A program made the position numbers and the translations under genes. From Todiramphus chloris collaris (lineage: Eukaryota > Chordata > Aves > Coraciiformes > Alcedinidae): a DNA stretch of 64,000 bases. The notes under the pieces are model-generated. The model worked only from the letters and a program-made list of their open reading frames with translations, ran no database searches and was not told the origin of the DNA. Positions 1 to 12,255 of this stretch are shown here, piece after piece. The stretch's first letter is position 1. Each line of letters opens with the position of its first letter. The stretch spans positions 1,224,641-1,288,640 of the forward strand of contig JANVCC010000167.1 of the NCBI GenBank assembly GCA_025345505.1. Reading direction: 5' to 3'.

Positions 1-2187
1 AGGCTTAACAGCCCCAGCTCTCTCAGCCTCTCCTCAGAAGGGAGATGCTCCACTCCCTTAATAATCTTGGTGGCCCTGCGCTGGACTCTCTTCAGTAGCA
101 TTCTGTCTTTCCTGAACTGTGGTGCCCAGAACTGGACACAGTACTCCAGGTGGGGCCTCACCAGAGTGGAGTAGAACGGGAAGAGAACCTCCCTCGACCT
201 GCTGACCACACTCTTCTTCATGCATCCTAGGATGCCATTGGCCTTCTTGGCCGCGAGGGTGCATTTTTGGCTCATGGTCATTCTCTTGTCCACCAGGACC
301 CCTAGGTCTTTATCCCCAGAGCTGCTCTCCAACAGCTCAGCCCCCAGCCTATACTGATCCATGGGATTGTTCTTCCCCGGATGCAGCACTTTACACTTGC
401 TCTTGTAAAATTGCATTAAATTTCTCCCTGCCCAGCTCTCCAGCCTACCCAGGTCACGCAGCAGCACAACCTTCTGGAGTGACAGCCACTCCTCCCAGTT
501 TGGTATCATCAGCAAACTTGCTGAGGGTACACTCTATCCCTTTGTCCGGATCATCGATGAATATATTGAACAGTATTGGACCCAGCACTGACCCTTGGGG
601 GACACCACTAGTCACAGGCCTCCAGCCAGACTCTGCTCCACTGACCACAACTCTCTGAGTTCTGTCCTTCAGCCAGTTCCCAATCCACCCTTCTTAAGCT
701 TGGCTGTGAGGATACCGTGGGAGACAGTAGCAAAAGCCTTGCTGAAGTCAACTGCTGAAGACATCAACTGCTCTCCCCTCATCTATCCGAGTACTTATGC
801 AATCATAAAAGGCTATCAGATTAGTCAAACATGATTTCCCCTTACGGAATCCATGTTGACTACTTGTGATAAGCCTCCTTTCCTCCACGTTCTCTGAGAT
901 GGTGGCAAGAACAAGCTGTTCCATCACCTTTCCAGGGATGGAGGTGAGGCCGACCAGCCTATAGTTACCCGGGTCTGCCTTTTTGCCCTTTTTGAATATT
1001 GGGATGACATTGGCCTTCCTCCAGTCCTCAGGCACCTCTCCTGATCTCCAGGACCTCTCAAAGATTATGGAGAGTAGCCTAGCAATGACCTCAGCCACCT
1101 CCCTCATCACTCGTGAGTGTATCCCACTGGAGCCCATGGACTTGTGGATATCCAGTTTGTTCAACTGATCTCTAACCCAAGCCTCTTCAACAGAGGTAGA
1201 AACTTCCTCCCTCCAGATTTCCTCTGTGGTCTTGAAGGCCTGGGACTCCTGGTAGCTGGCCTGAGTAGTAAAGACCGAGGCGAAGGTGGCATTCAGTAAC
1301 TCAGCCTTCTCTCTATCCTCAGTCACCAGGGCAGCCACTTCATTCAGCAGTGGGCCCACATTTCCTCTAGACTTCCTTTTATCTCCAACATACTTGAAAA
1401 AGCTTTTCTTGTTGTCCTTGACCTCCCTCGCCAGGTTTAGTTCTAGAGAGGCCTTAGCTTTCCTTGTTGCATCCCTGCATCCTCTGACAATCTCCCTGTA
1501 TTCTTCCCAAGTGGCCTGCCCCTCCTTCCATGTTCTGTATAATTCCTTCTTCTGCTTAAGTTTCTGTAGTAGCTCCCTGCTCAGCCATGCAGGCCTCCTA
1601 ACTCTCTTACTTGATTTCCTACTCTTTGGGATGCACTGATCTTGAGCCTGGAGGAAATGGTGCTTGAATATTAGCCAGCTTTCTTGGGCCCCCTTACCTT
1701 CTAGGGCCCTGTCCCATGGGACTTTTCCAAGCAGTTCCCTGAGGAGGCCAAGGTTGGCCTTTCTGTAGTCCAGGGTAGTGATCCTGTTTGTGGCCCTGTG
1801 CCTACTGCCCCTAATTCTGAACTCCACCATTTTGTGGTCACTACAGCCAAGGGTACCTCCCACCTTCACATCCTCAACCAGTCCCTCTTTGTTTGTCAGT
1901 ACAAGATACAGCAGCACTCCCCTCCTCGTCGGCTCCTCCACCACCTGCATTAGGAAGTTAGCATCAATGCTCTGGAGGAACCTACTGGACTGCGCATGCC
2001 TGGCTGTGTGGCTTTCCCAGCAAATATCAGGGTAATTGAAGTCCCCCATGACAACCAGAGCCTGTGATTTTGAGGCTACTTCCAGCTGCCTGTAGAAGGC
2101 CTCATCAGTTTCCTCATCCTGACCAGGTGGCCTGTAGTAAACACCTACTACAATGTCTCCCTTACTAGTCTCCCCCTTAATCCTTTC
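1..2187 (-). mobile_element. CR1 LINE, large ORF2 fragment (endonuclease + reverse transcriptase)
   Basis: A minus-strand CR1 non-LTR retrotransposon that continues off the left edge. From about 2,049 down to 748 one open frame carries the end of the AP-type endonuclease ([10 protein letters not shown] near its start, then a GCSDHK motif) and the first part of reverse transcriptase ([24 protein letters not shown]). The frame then breaks. The next part ([10 protein letters not shown], followed by the catalytic-type FADDTKLGG) lies at about 454-650 in another frame. The copy is therefore dead: it has at least one frameshift or deletion between 650 and 760, and it lacks its 5' part beyond about 2,187. 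I infer 5' truncation, which is usual for CR1. It lies downstream of the ABCG2 exons seen here, probably in the next ABCG2 intron. Confidence 0.93.
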
Positions 2188-4096
2188 CTATTGTTGCTGT
2201 TGCCTCACACAGGCAAGGTGCTGGAATGGCTGGAAAAGAGGGAGAGTGCAGGAGCTTCAGCTGCTGCTTGCTCTTCTGTGGTGGCACTGGCAGAAGCCAC
2301 ATTCCTGCAGCAGTAGCACAGCTTTTCCCTGACCTCCTGCTGGGCAACTCTGACCTGGGAGTACCAGGAAGGAGCCAGGACCAGTGATGGGAGGATGATA
2401 GCAGCGGGTTGATGGATCAGGTTAGAAAGAGAGAAAAACACCCTTCCCCAGAGGAATGCCAACATCATGTGCACCTTGGCCAAGCTCCTTTTCCCCCCCA
2501 CCATTTCAGCCACTCTTGGATGTCGTAATTAAGTTAATTGGTGATGTACTGCAACATCCTCTCCGCTGGGTTGGGGATGACACCTTATTTTCATGCTCCA
2601 GGGTGTGTAATTGCTGAGCTCTATCCCTCCTCTTAGTCATGGGACCACTTCTAAACCTGAGCAAGATATTAAAACTGGGCTGTGACACAACTTAAGAGAT
2701 CAGAGGCCTGGAGGATATAATTTCAAAGACTGAAGTGTGCACATCACACTTTTTTTACCGTTAAATGCAAACAACAACAGGCTCAGCAAAAGAGATGGTA
2801 TCAGGCAGTTCTGTCATTGTTAAGCCCCAGCCATGCAGGAGCCTTAACACCATAAACCCCTTGATCCACAGTACCCTATCGCTAAGATCCTGCCCAAAGG
2901 AGCAAATGTCAGGGATAATTCAGCTCCTAAGCCAATTGCAGTGGAAAGCAGGGATCATATCAAGACCAATTTGGAGCAGATTAATGAAAAAGGGCTTAAT
3001 GAGCCGTGTAGCCCTTAAAAGAATGCCTGGAAAATCCATCCCTAATGAGGGTGGGGAGATGGAAAAGATTGTGAGAAACAAGTCGGAACCTCGGGGGATT
3101 ATGAGATCCTGGAGAGTCTAATTCTTGTCACAAGGTCAAGCTTTTACAAAGCAATTATTGAGGATCTCCATTGTATCAACATACAGACAGACACACACCT
3201 ACTCAAAGCCTTTTAACCTCAGGGATTCGAGACTCCTTTCCCCTCCACGCTGGCCGTTTATTCACTCATTATATAAGCCATGATGAAGATAATTTATACC
3301 CCTGGCTCCGGACCAATTTTCCTATTGGCTCCTCAAGAATTGCTGAGAATTGCAGTGGGAGTTTTGGTGGTGCTGAGACTGCAGAGTTTGGCTGGTGAAT
3401 TAGGGGATTCCTGAGGATTAGTTGTTCTGCAGAGGTCAGCCAGGCATTCTTTAGCTTTGAAGGCAACGTGCAGCCCTGAAGAAATCAGTGCATTAGGTGT
3501 TGATTCTTCTGGAAAAGCAGCTCTAACAGGGCCATTCATGTAGAACATCTTCCACTGCAGGTGTTAGACCCTATTGTGGTCTTCTCCAGAAGACATCTCC
3601 GTTAGGAACAGTCAAAGACCAAATGACACTGAGACTGTGAAGATATTTTTCACGCTTGAGACAACTGCCAGCACTTCATTGTGTGATCAAGTTCCATTAA
3701 GTGTGCAAGTGTAGCCTGTTAACTTTCCCTCCTGGGGGAGATTTGAGGCCAAACCCCCCCAAGGGCCAAGGCTGGACAATTAAGACTCAAGTCTGAAGAA
3801 TGTTCTTGAGTAAACTACCTGGGAGATAATCTGCTCCTGGCCAGCAGCAGCAGAACACCCTGCTGGAAAAGCTCTTGCCTCCCAAAATCTTTCAGTAGCC
3901 CCAGATTAATTACTGCTGCTCATTTGGGAGCATTCAAGACACCCTCTAAGATTTCCAGAACTTGAACACTCCCTTTTTTTCAGCTGCTTACTGAAGTTAA
4001 AATATTGAGAGGCCAAATCATCCCAGAGACTCATCCACTACAGGAATGGAATAAATTCAACGTGTAGAACAAAAGGATAGATGCAAATAGCCTTAC
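2188..4096. other. No gene seen; probable ABCG2 intron
   Basis: Between the CR1 copy and the last visible ABCG2 exon I find no exon, RNA gene or clear repeat. I looked on the minus strand for the ABCG2 membrane-domain exons and did not find them. If ABCG2 is intact, this stretch is intron and those exons lie beyond the left edge. Confidence 0.5.
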
Positions 4097-4347
4097 CTGA
4101 GCTATGGAAGCTTGAGGGTTTCCCACCAGGTTTTTAAACGTGCGCTTGGATACCCATTTCAGCTGGTGAAGGAAGGAATTGGCGTAGGTGATTTGTCGGA
4201 AAACGGCCTTTGTTTTCTTTTGATTTCCAAGAGAAATATTCTCTAAAGCTGCTTTTGTTTCTTGGTAGTAGGCAGAGCTGGAGTATTTTTCTGCAAGCTT
4301 CTCGGCCAAGGTTTTATCGTATCCAGTGCAGTCTTCAGTGCTGTCTG
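4097..4347 (-). CDS. ABCG2: ABCG2 exon, linker to membrane domain
   Basis: A 251-nt exon running from [20 protein letters not shown] to [13 protein letters not shown]. It holds the connecting-helix region ([16 protein letters not shown]) that packs against the membrane domain. It ends in phase 0 with donor GTAAGG, so the gene must continue to the left. Confidence 0.92.
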
Positions 4348-7300
4348 CTGAAAAGGGTCAAAAGAAATATAACCATTTCTGTAAGAGCCGGAAAGATTGT
4401 CGAGGGGGTTACACTGGGAGAGTTACATGGGGTAGGAGAGTTACTAATGAACCAGAAGAATTAGTAAGCACATTTAGTTCCAGCGATTCACAGCGCTCGG
4501 TCTCACTGTGTGCAATTCAGAAGAGTCAATATCAATAAGACCAAATCTCTTTCTGTCTGCACAGCCCGTCTGATTTGTTTGGGGATAATTTCTGCTTTAC
4601 CACAACTTCAGGGAAGCAGCAGGAGAAAACTGGTCCCCTGTTTCTAGCCCCTCTTCCTACCCTATGCTGGTGAATGAAAGCAGTCATTGTGGAACAGATA
4701 AAAAACAAAAACAGTATTGGAATCGCATCAAATTATGTCCCCAAGTGGGACTATTGTCCTGGTTTCTCATCTCTGTTTCTGCAGGACTTCACTTGGTTTG
4801 CCTCAAAGATGAAAGAAGATCTTTCTATGTGTTGAGAGGTAACAAAACAGTTTCTCATATTCATCCCAGACATTAGAGATATCCCTTATATATGTTCTTT
4901 ATATATAGTCATAATATGTAGTCATTATATATTCACTGCATATGTTCTTTATAGGTATTCATTATATATAGTCATTATTTATGTTCTTTTTATATATTTA
5001 ATATCTATGCTCATACATGTTCTTCAGCTGTATTCATTATCTATATTCATTATCTATGCTGTTGATTATCTATGTTTATTATCTATATTCATGATCTATG
5101 TTCTTTTTATATATTCATTACATCTATTAAACAAAAAGGATTCAGGAATGTGGAGCTGGGTTTGTTTCTTCCCTTTAAAGCACCACAGCTCGGTACGTAA
5201 CCATGCACTCGTGAGGCACAATTACTGATTGTTTGACAGCTATAAGGGATTTTTCTGTGCTGTGCTGGGCACCCTGGCAAAACACATGTCATGATAAATT
5301 CACTCTGCTCTGGGTTTCATACCTGTGCTGGTTTCCTCGCTCTTGCTCGTTGTCACCGCCGTGGAGTCTCCATTGATGATGTCCAGGAAGAAGTCAGCGG
5401 GGTTGTTGTACGGCTCGCACTGGTAGCCTGTGGTGACAGCAACGCAAGCACTAAGCCCTGGCTGTGTGGCTGGCAGAAGGCTGTGGTTGGCCATCACCAG
5501 CACAGCCACACCACTGTGCCCACTCACCAGCCTGCACTGCAGCCTTCAAAAGGTCCTCCAGAAGCAACCTGCTTACCCAAGAAGCGAACAGTGCTGCCAG
5601 ACAGTTCTGTCACCCAAGGCAAGGTGACAAGAGAGCTGGCAGTGTGCACCTCTCAACCCCAGCCTGGGCTTTGTCTAATTAAAACACACCCAGGACCAGT
5701 CGATTAGAGGTCAGCCCTGGCAACCAAACCCACACATGGGCTGGGTTCACCTCTTTAAAGCGGTGAAACACCAAGGAAACAACCCCTGGCTTGCTAATAA
5801 ATAGTATGACAGAGTAGTATGAGAGTAGGACAGAGCCCAGAGAGTTGTGGTCAGTGGAGCAGAGTCCAGCTGGTGTTCCCCAGGGGTCAGTGCTGGGGCC
5901 AGTGCTGTTCAATATATTCATCCATGACCTGGACCAAGGGATGAAGTGTGCCCTCAGCAAGTGTGCTGATGATACCAAACTGGGAGGAGAGGCTGACACT
6001 CCAGAAGGTTGTGCTGCCATCCAGCATGACCTGGGTAGGCTGGAGAGCTGGGCAGGGAGAAATTTAATGCAATTTAACAAGAGCAAGTGTAAAGTGCTGC
6101 ATCTGGGGAAGAACAACCCCATGGATCAGTATAGGCTGGGGGCTGAGCTGTTGGAGAGCAGCTCTGGGGAAAAAGATCTGTGGGTCCTGATGGACAAGAG
6201 GGTGGACATGAGCCAACAATGCTCTCTCACGGCCAGGAAGGCCAATGGCATCCTGGGGTGCATGAAGAAGAGTGTGGTCAGCAGGTCGAGGGAGGTTCTC
6301 CTCCCCCTCTACTCCACTCTGGTGAGGCCCCACCTGGAGTACTGTGTCCAGTTCTGGGCACCCCAGTTCAGGAAAGACAGAGAGCTACTCGAGAGAGTCC
6401 AGCGCAGGGCCACCAAGATTATTAAGGGAGTGGAGCCTTCTGAGGAGAGGCTGAGAGAGCTGGGGCTGTTAAGCCTGGAGAAGAGGAGGCTGAGGGGCGA
6501 CCTCATTAGTGTCTATAAATATGTTAGAGGCAAGTGTCAGGAGGATGGAGCCAGACTCTTCTCAGTGTCATCCAATGTTAGGACAGGAGGCAATGGGAGA
6601 GAGTTGGAACACAAAAGGTTTAGGGTAAACACAAGGAAAAACTTTTTCACTGTGAGGATGACAGAGCCTGGAATGGGCTGTCCAGGGAGGCTGTAGAGTC
6701 TCCTTCTCCAGAGACGTTCAAAACCTGCTTGGACATGTTCCTGTGTGACTTGATCTAGGTGACCCTGCTCTGGCAGAGGGGTTGGACTGGATGATCTTTC
6801 TAGGTCCCTTCCAACCCCTAACATTCTATGAGTCTATGATTCTATGTCCAGTTCAGATCGAGTGTTATTGGGATTTCTTGGATTGAGTTGAGTGCAAACT
6901 GGGGCCACTGCTGCAGCTGGCCAGGCTGCATGTTGTGCTCACCGATAGACTGGAAATAGTCGATGGCTTGCTGAGCGGGCCCGTGGTACAGCACTCGCCC
7001 CGCCGCCAGCAGCGTCAGGCTGTCAAACAGTCGGAATATCGAGTACCGAGGCTGGTGGATGGAGAAGATTATTGTTCTTCCTTGTCTGGCCATCCTGCAC
7101 GGGAAGAATGACAGAGGTGTGAGCTTTGCGAGTCGACTCAGAGTTTAGATCAGAGAATTTGCTAAGCAGAGTTTAGGTTTGATTAGATTGGAGTGGCGGA
7201 GAGGGGAGGGGTAAAAATAAAGAAAAAGGAAAAAAATGTTTAGGTCAGATTTCTGGTGTCTGTGTGAGAAAAGAAAATTCCCTCTCCCTGGGAATGCTGT

Positions 7301-10300
7301 TGGAGGGGAAAAGCCCTGGGAAGGTTCTGATGCAAACAGAGAGGCGTTGGGAGTCCTCTTTACTTGCAGCACATTCCAAATGATGTATAAGTTTGTGCTT
7401 GTTTTCCCAAAGACAGGATGGAGATTTACTGAGGGGGAAAGAGGCAGCTGGGTTCTAGCTACAAAATCCACATTAAAATCCATTGCCTTGGCAGACCACA
7501 CAAGTGTTTTCATCACTTTGCTGGGCCAGGCAGGCATGAAAAGAACTGAAGCTGCCTGCGAGAGCTGTCACGGACAGTTTGCTGTCCACTGCTGAGAGGG
7601 AGCAGAGTTGAGAGGTTGAAAACAAGAAGCTGTTTCCAACGCCATCACCTTTTCAGCAGCAGCAGGACAGCATTAGCAGTGCTGGCATCAAGGCCCGTAG
7701 TCGGCTCATCCAAAAACAAGATGGCAGGATCCGTGATGAGCTCCATCCCAATGTTGGTCCTTTTCCGCTCTCCTCCAGACACCCCGCGAGTGAACTGGGT
7801 GCCAACCTTCCCAAAAGACAAGAAACTTCTCTCATTTAACAAATACTTGAGTGAACAGCAACCTACTGGCAGGGCAACGTTGGGGAAGAGCTGTAAGAAG
7901 CTTTGACCCTACGAGAGTAGGTAGAGATGGCAAGGAGGTTGGACTCGGTGATCTTCAGAGCTCCCTTCCAACCCCTACCGTTCCAGATGTCACCTCGCAC
8001 CAGACTGCCCCCCAGAACAGTTATTAATTATTCTATTACTGAAAGAGCTTGATGAGTTTCTTTTTTTTTTCCTTCTTTTTATCTGCTATGCTGAGCTGTT
8101 GGGTTACTGAAATCAATCCCTTAATATTTGTTGATGATTTAAGCACCGTATTTAGACACCTTACCTTGGAATCTGCCACTTTGCTCAAACCCAGTTCCTT
8201 GATGATCTGATTCACTCGTTCATTTTTTTCCTCTTCCTTCACTGACTTGGGCAAGCGGAGTGCTGCTGAGAACTTCAAATTCTCTCTGACAGTCAGGGTT
8301 CCCATCACCACATCGTCCTTCAAAAGAAAAATACCTAGATATTGGTGGTTGCTTAGCAATTTCTATTTGGTCCTGGTCCCCTGAGAGCTGCATCTACCCT
8401 CGTTTTCTATCGTCCTTGCACACAGAGGGACAGTAGCAACTGCCAGAATATGTGTCAAGGTGCATCTTTGATGCCTCTGTCGTAGCAGAGAGTTGATTTC
8501 ATGCATGCAACTGTATTTGCCTTCACTCGTAAAGCAATGCAACATAGGAAGCCCCTTCCCACCACGCAGGATATCAAAATGCATAAGTAGAAATGTATTC
8601 AAAACCATCCTTCATATTTTATGACCTTATTCAGCATTTTTGGGAGATGTTGAGTGAGGTACTGAAGGGACCTAAGGAGCAGCTACAGCTGAGGTTGCTA
8701 TCACAGTGCATTTGTCCGTGCAGCCTTTTTTCGTGAGGAGGGGGAAGAAATAAAAAGAGCTTTTCCTTCTTTTCCTCATTTTGTCCTTCATGTGTCTTTC
8801 TCCCCAGCAGAACAAAGGTTTTCTCAGACCAGGTCTCAGTGACACTACCCCTGGGTGAGCGGAGGTACAAGCTGTGTATTTGTTACCAGAAAACATCATA
8901 CTTTGGGAAATACTCCAGGTATACTGGCAGCCTACAGCTGTTCCCCCAGATGGAGAAGGAGAGGGATCCAAAGCACCTTCTCCTGTTGGCCGTAGGAAGG
9001 AGACTCCAATACAAAGCAGGGTCTCTTCCCCAGCAAGGGCAGGCACATGGGGATTTGCTACTGCACCAGCCTTGATTCTTGGATTGAAGTAAGGTCCTCA
9101 CAACACGAGTGATAAAAATGACTTACCTGCACTACGTATCCAGAGGTACATTTGAAGTTGGCAGGCTGAGGAGCTCCATTGATCAAAATGTCACCAGAAA
9201 GCCCATGGGGGTCCTTCCTTGCGGCCAAAATGTCGAGCAGACTAGGAGAAAAGTTAATTACTTGTCAAATGAGCCTCCCTGAACCACAAACCTAGCTCGT
9301 GGAACCAACAGCTACGTAAAAGCATCCCATGCTAAACATTTGCTGTTTAGAAAACCCTCAGCAGCTTTCAAGGGCTGAGTTTCTTTTTGTCCTGGTCTCC
9401 TAAGGAAATGAGAGCTGTGCAATTTCACAGTGAGTTTGTGTCCATTTGTTCAGTAAGAGGAAGCTTAACCTAGAATGATACGCAAAGATTGGGTATCAGG
9501 AGCGGGCTAAAGTGCGGACAAACATTGTATTCCACCTTTGGGTTTTTTTGGAAGTTGGGTATTTATCAGAAACCACTGAGATTTGCACAGTCCTCAATGA
9601 AAACAACATCTTTCCCTGAAAGCATTACTGCTAAAGACATGCAGGTTCACCTGCTCCTTGATGCAATTTCTGTGCAGGGCAAAAAGGGCACTTACGAAGA
9701 TTTCCCACTGCCAGTGGGTCCCAAAATTGCATTCAGTCCCGGTCTCATGATGCCACTGTAAGACAAAACAAAGAGGTTTTACAAAATAGATAGGGTGGTT
9801 TTGTCTCTCTTGCTGTTCCACACATTGCCTAGTGTAAATCAGCCATAGAGCTATCTCCTACATCCTGTTAATGTGGGAATTAATGCTGCTGCTTGATCAC
9901 AAAGTGTTTATTATCAGTCAAACCCCACCATAATTTTTCTTCCTAACTCAAGAATTCATCTTTTGTAGTGAAGACAACACAGAAACCTGCCTAATCTGCA
10001 GGAAAACCTGTGTGCGTGCTTTTCCCCCATGATCTCTCAAAGGGAAGCACACACTTGCTCTAACCACATCTGACTTCTACAGGTATTATTCCCTTAGCAA
10101 GGGGACAGAGCATAGCGGGGATCTGTCTGTACTTCCAGAAACCACAGTGGCTAGTTTCTCTGTGTCTGATTTTAAGCCACAGGAAACTCAAAAACCAGCT
10201 AGAAAAGTGAAGTATCTGGGGAAAAGACCCTACAGAAACTATGCAGTATATGCAAATACTGCTGCCTGCAGCATGTGAAGGCAGCACTACTCTCTTTCCT

Positions 10301-10988
10301 GACTAGCCCCTAAAATCTGCTCAAAGAGCTTTGGTGTGCCCAAGAATGAGGCTTCTCCTCACCAGGCTGGTATGTTCTGAGGCCAGGTTTATCTTCAACT
10401 GCACTCTGGTACCAGCTGTTATCAGAAATCCAGGTATAAGCCATCTGAGTGCTTGGCTGACTTGACTTGGTCTGGCCCAGTACAGGTGTTACTGGGGTCT
10501 AATGGCATGCAGCCTAGGACTTGGCTTTGCTTTTAAGAGCTCGTGCTTAGGAGGTGTGGAAATTGGACAGGCAAAGAGCAGGAGAGACAGAGCTACACAA
10601 AAGGGTGAGGTGTTTACAGTAGAAATCGGAGTTAGGGAGCTGGAAGTCACGGGTGGCTTGGAATGGCATGTTGTCACTTATCTTAATTACTGAACTGTGA
10701 GCCGGCAAACTTTGTGCATAGATTAGTGAACAAAGGCCATAATTACATGGGTCGTTTACCGCAGTAGTACTCAACTGAAAAAAAAGAAGAAAAAGGAAAA
10801 GTAAGAGGAAAAAAAAAGAAAAAAGGAAAAGGAAAAAAAAGGAAAAAAAGAGAAAGAAAAACAGAAAAAAGAGAAAAGAAAAAAAAGAAAAAAAAAGAAA
10901 ACTAAAAGGAAAGGAAAAAGAAAAGAAAAAAGGAAAAGAAGGAAGGAAGGAAGGAAGGAAGGAAGGAAGGAAGGAAGGAAGGAAGGAA

Positions 10989-11070
<82 letters not shown>

Positions 11071-11678
11071 AAAGAAAAATGAAAAAATAAAAGAAATAAA
11101 GAGAAAACTTTACATGTCTTCACAGTTAACCTAACTCTTGTTTATGTTCCTATATTAAACACTTTAAGGTTAAATCCCCCAAATTAACCTTCCCACAGGA
11201 CACCTTAGGGAAGGAAGTGGAACAATGGAGGACAGACTGTTGGTGTGTCAGCTGGTGTCAAATGACAACCTCTGCCTTGTGTGCACCTGTGCTGCTAGCT
11301 CTAGTGACTGGGGACCACTGGGACCCAGCAGGAAGCTGTTGATGGCAAAGACAAAATCAACAGCTGTACCTGTAATTTTCCTCCCTTTTTATCAAATTCT
11401 GTGTATCGTGCTTGGTGCCACCGTCCGGATGGAACTAAAATACCCAGAGATGTTTTAATACGTACTTGACGTCTCTCAAAACTTCTTTCTCGGACGTTTT
11501 TTGACAACACAGGAATCCAGTCTTCATCTTCACGTGGTAGCAGATGTTGTGGAACGTCAGCACGCTTCCTCCCCTGCCGGCTGAGCCTGGGAAGGACTCC
11601 TTTCTGCTGGGAATGCCGTTCAAGTTCGCCTCTGACATCGGAATACTCAGGTGGGGTTGGCCACCTGCCATGTTTCCT
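4097..11678 (-). CDS. ABCG2: ABCG2, N-terminal (nucleotide-binding) part, 8 coding exons
   Basis: ABC half-transporter of the G family. The family pumps urate, porphyrins and many xenobiotics out of cells as a dimer in the plasma membrane. Coding exons (transcript order): 11671-11466, 9755-9696, 9241-9127, 8317-8165, 7806-7649, 7094-6943, 5427-5323, 4347-4097. Each has AG/GT borders, and together they give exactly 1,200 nt (400 codons) with no stop. Walker A GPTGSGKS is at residues 81-88 (split across an intron), signature VSGGERKR at 187-194, Walker [14 protein letters not shown] at 206-218 and the H-loop histidine at 244, all one residue off human numbering. The start is the ATG at 11671, seven bases inside an exon that begins at 11678; the 5' UTR exon lies further upstream. 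The six membrane segments are not in the window. The sequence fits ABCG2 throughout, but an ABCG2-like paralog is possible given the location beside PLAC8. Confidence 0.93.
4870..5130. repeat. AT-rich degenerate tandem repeat
   Basis: About 260 bases built from variants of TATGTTCTTTATATAT and TATTCATTATCTATG in direct repeats, inside an ABCG2 intron between the exons ending at 4347 and 5323. Confidence 0.8.
5323..5427 (-). CDS. ABCG2: ABCG2 exon, end of nucleotide-binding domain
   Basis: A 105-nt exon encoding [20 protein letters not shown], then a variable linker ending SKSEETST. The [10 protein letters not shown] block is diagnostic of ABCG2. Confidence 0.93.
5820..6848 (+). mobile_element. 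CR1 LINE 3' part with a long ORF2 C-terminal frame
   Basis: Plus-strand CR1, antisense to ABCG2 and inside its intron. An uninterrupted frame from 5,845 to 6,696 (283 codons) holds the reverse transcriptase tail: [20 protein letters not shown], then CADDTKLGG with the catalytic aspartates kept, then the CR1 thumb and C-terminal region ([33 protein letters not shown]). After the stop come the conserved 3' UTR and a tail of ATTCTATG-type repeats at about 6,823-6,846. It is 5'-truncated, so it cannot be autonomous, but the long open frame suggests a fairly young insertion. Confidence 0.95.
6943..7094 (-). CDS. ABCG2: ABCG2 exon, H-loop
   Basis: A 152-nt exon encoding [20 protein letters not shown] and on to YFQSI, with the switch histidine. 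Acceptor GTGCAG, donor GTGAGC. A CR1 copy ends about 100 bases downstream of its donor. Confidence 0.93.
7649..7806 (-). CDS. ABCG2: ABCG2 exon, signature and Walker B
   Basis: A 158-nt exon carrying the VSGGERKR signature, the GMELITDP segment and Walker B with catalytic glutamate ([11 protein letters not shown]). Donor GTGATG is less canonical than its neighbours, but the frame rejoins correctly. Confidence 0.93.
7930..7988 (+). mobile_element. CR1 3' tail fragment
   Basis: GGTTGGACTCGGTGATCTTC and CCTTCCAACCCCTACC are the conserved CR1 3' UTR end. It is a fragment of about 60 bases in an ABCG2 intron. Confidence 0.75.
8165..8317 (-). CDS. ABCG2: ABCG2 exon, helical subdomain
   Basis: A 153-nt exon (51 codons) encoding [20 protein letters not shown] and on to [12 protein letters not shown], typical of the ABCG helical region. 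Donor GTAAGG. Confidence 0.92.
9127..9241 (-). CDS. ABCG2: ABCG2 exon, post-Walker A
   Basis: A 115-nt exon encoding [19 protein letters not shown] through TSGYVVQ, which includes the Q-loop glutamine at its end. Acceptor CTCCTAG, donor GTAAGT. It ends in phase 0. Confidence 0.93.
9696..9755 (-). CDS. ABCG2: ABCG2 exon, Walker A
   Basis: A 60-nt exon encoding [20 protein letters not shown], with acceptor CTTACAG and donor GTAAGT. The P-loop lysine is intact and the next serine codon is split across the donor. Confidence 0.93.
10775..11100. repeat. Purine-only microsatellite (GGAA)n / (GAAA)n
   Basis: About 320 bases almost free of C and T on the plus strand: irregular A/G, then (GGAA)n at about 10,938-10,990, then (GAAA)n to about 11,075. 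It lies in an ABCG2 intron, so the pre-mRNA carries a long polypyrimidine run there. Confidence 0.95.
11466..11678 (-). CDS. ABCG2: ABCG2 exon with start codon
   Basis: An acceptor TTTACAG precedes AGGAAAC and then ATG at 11671-11669. Encodes residues 1-68 plus two bases. The block [11 protein letters not shown] followed by FLCCQK and EKEVLRDV matches the N-terminal cytoplasmic strand of ABCG2. The donor is GTACGT. Confidence 0.92.
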
Positions 11679-11734
11679 CTGTAAATAAAATGAAAAAAAG
11701 GAAGGGGTGTGATTTGATCAGATATGGAAAGGTC

Positions 11735-12235
11735 AGAAAATCATGAAATTGTCAGGGTTGGAAAGAACTTTAAAGATCATCCAGTTCCAACCCCCCTACC
11801 ACAGGCAGGGACACCTCCCACTAGAGCAGGTTGCTCACAGCCCCACCCAGCCTGGGCTGAAACATTTCCAGGGATGAGGAGTCCACAACTTCCCTGGGCA
11901 ACCTGTTCCAGTGTCCCACCACCCTGAGAGTAAAGAACTTCTTCCCAACGTCTAATCTAAACCTACCCTGCTCTAGCTTAAAACCATCACCCCTCATCCT
12001 ATCACCACAAGCCCTCCCCGGTTTTCCTGTAGGTCCCCTTCAGATTCTGGAAGGCTGCAATAAGATGTCCCCAAAGCCTTCACTTCTCCAGGCTGAACAG
12101 ACCCATCTCCCTCAGCCTGTCCTCACAGGAGAGGTGCTCTCTGAGCATCTTTGTGGCCTCCTCTGGACCCACTCCAACAGGTCCACGTCCATCTTGTGTT
12201 GAGGGCTCCAGAGCTGGAGCATGCAGTGTTAGGAA
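11735..12235 (-). mobile_element. CR1 3' fragment
   Basis: Begins with the minus-oriented CR1 end (AATTGTCAGGGTTGGAAAGA) and continues through the 3' UTR and ORF2 end read in reverse. It lies just upstream of the ABCG2 start-codon exon, in the 5' intron. Confidence 0.9.
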
Positions 12236-12255
12236 CCTTCCCTACACCCTGATGG

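Noticed and set aside
1..4096. Remaining ABCG2 membrane-domain exons
   Set aside because: I looked for them on the minus strand and found only CR1 and unassigned sequence.
10902..11123. Phe/Leu/Ser repeat protein on the minus strand
   Set aside because: A direct translation of the (GGAA)n/(GAAA)n microsatellite.
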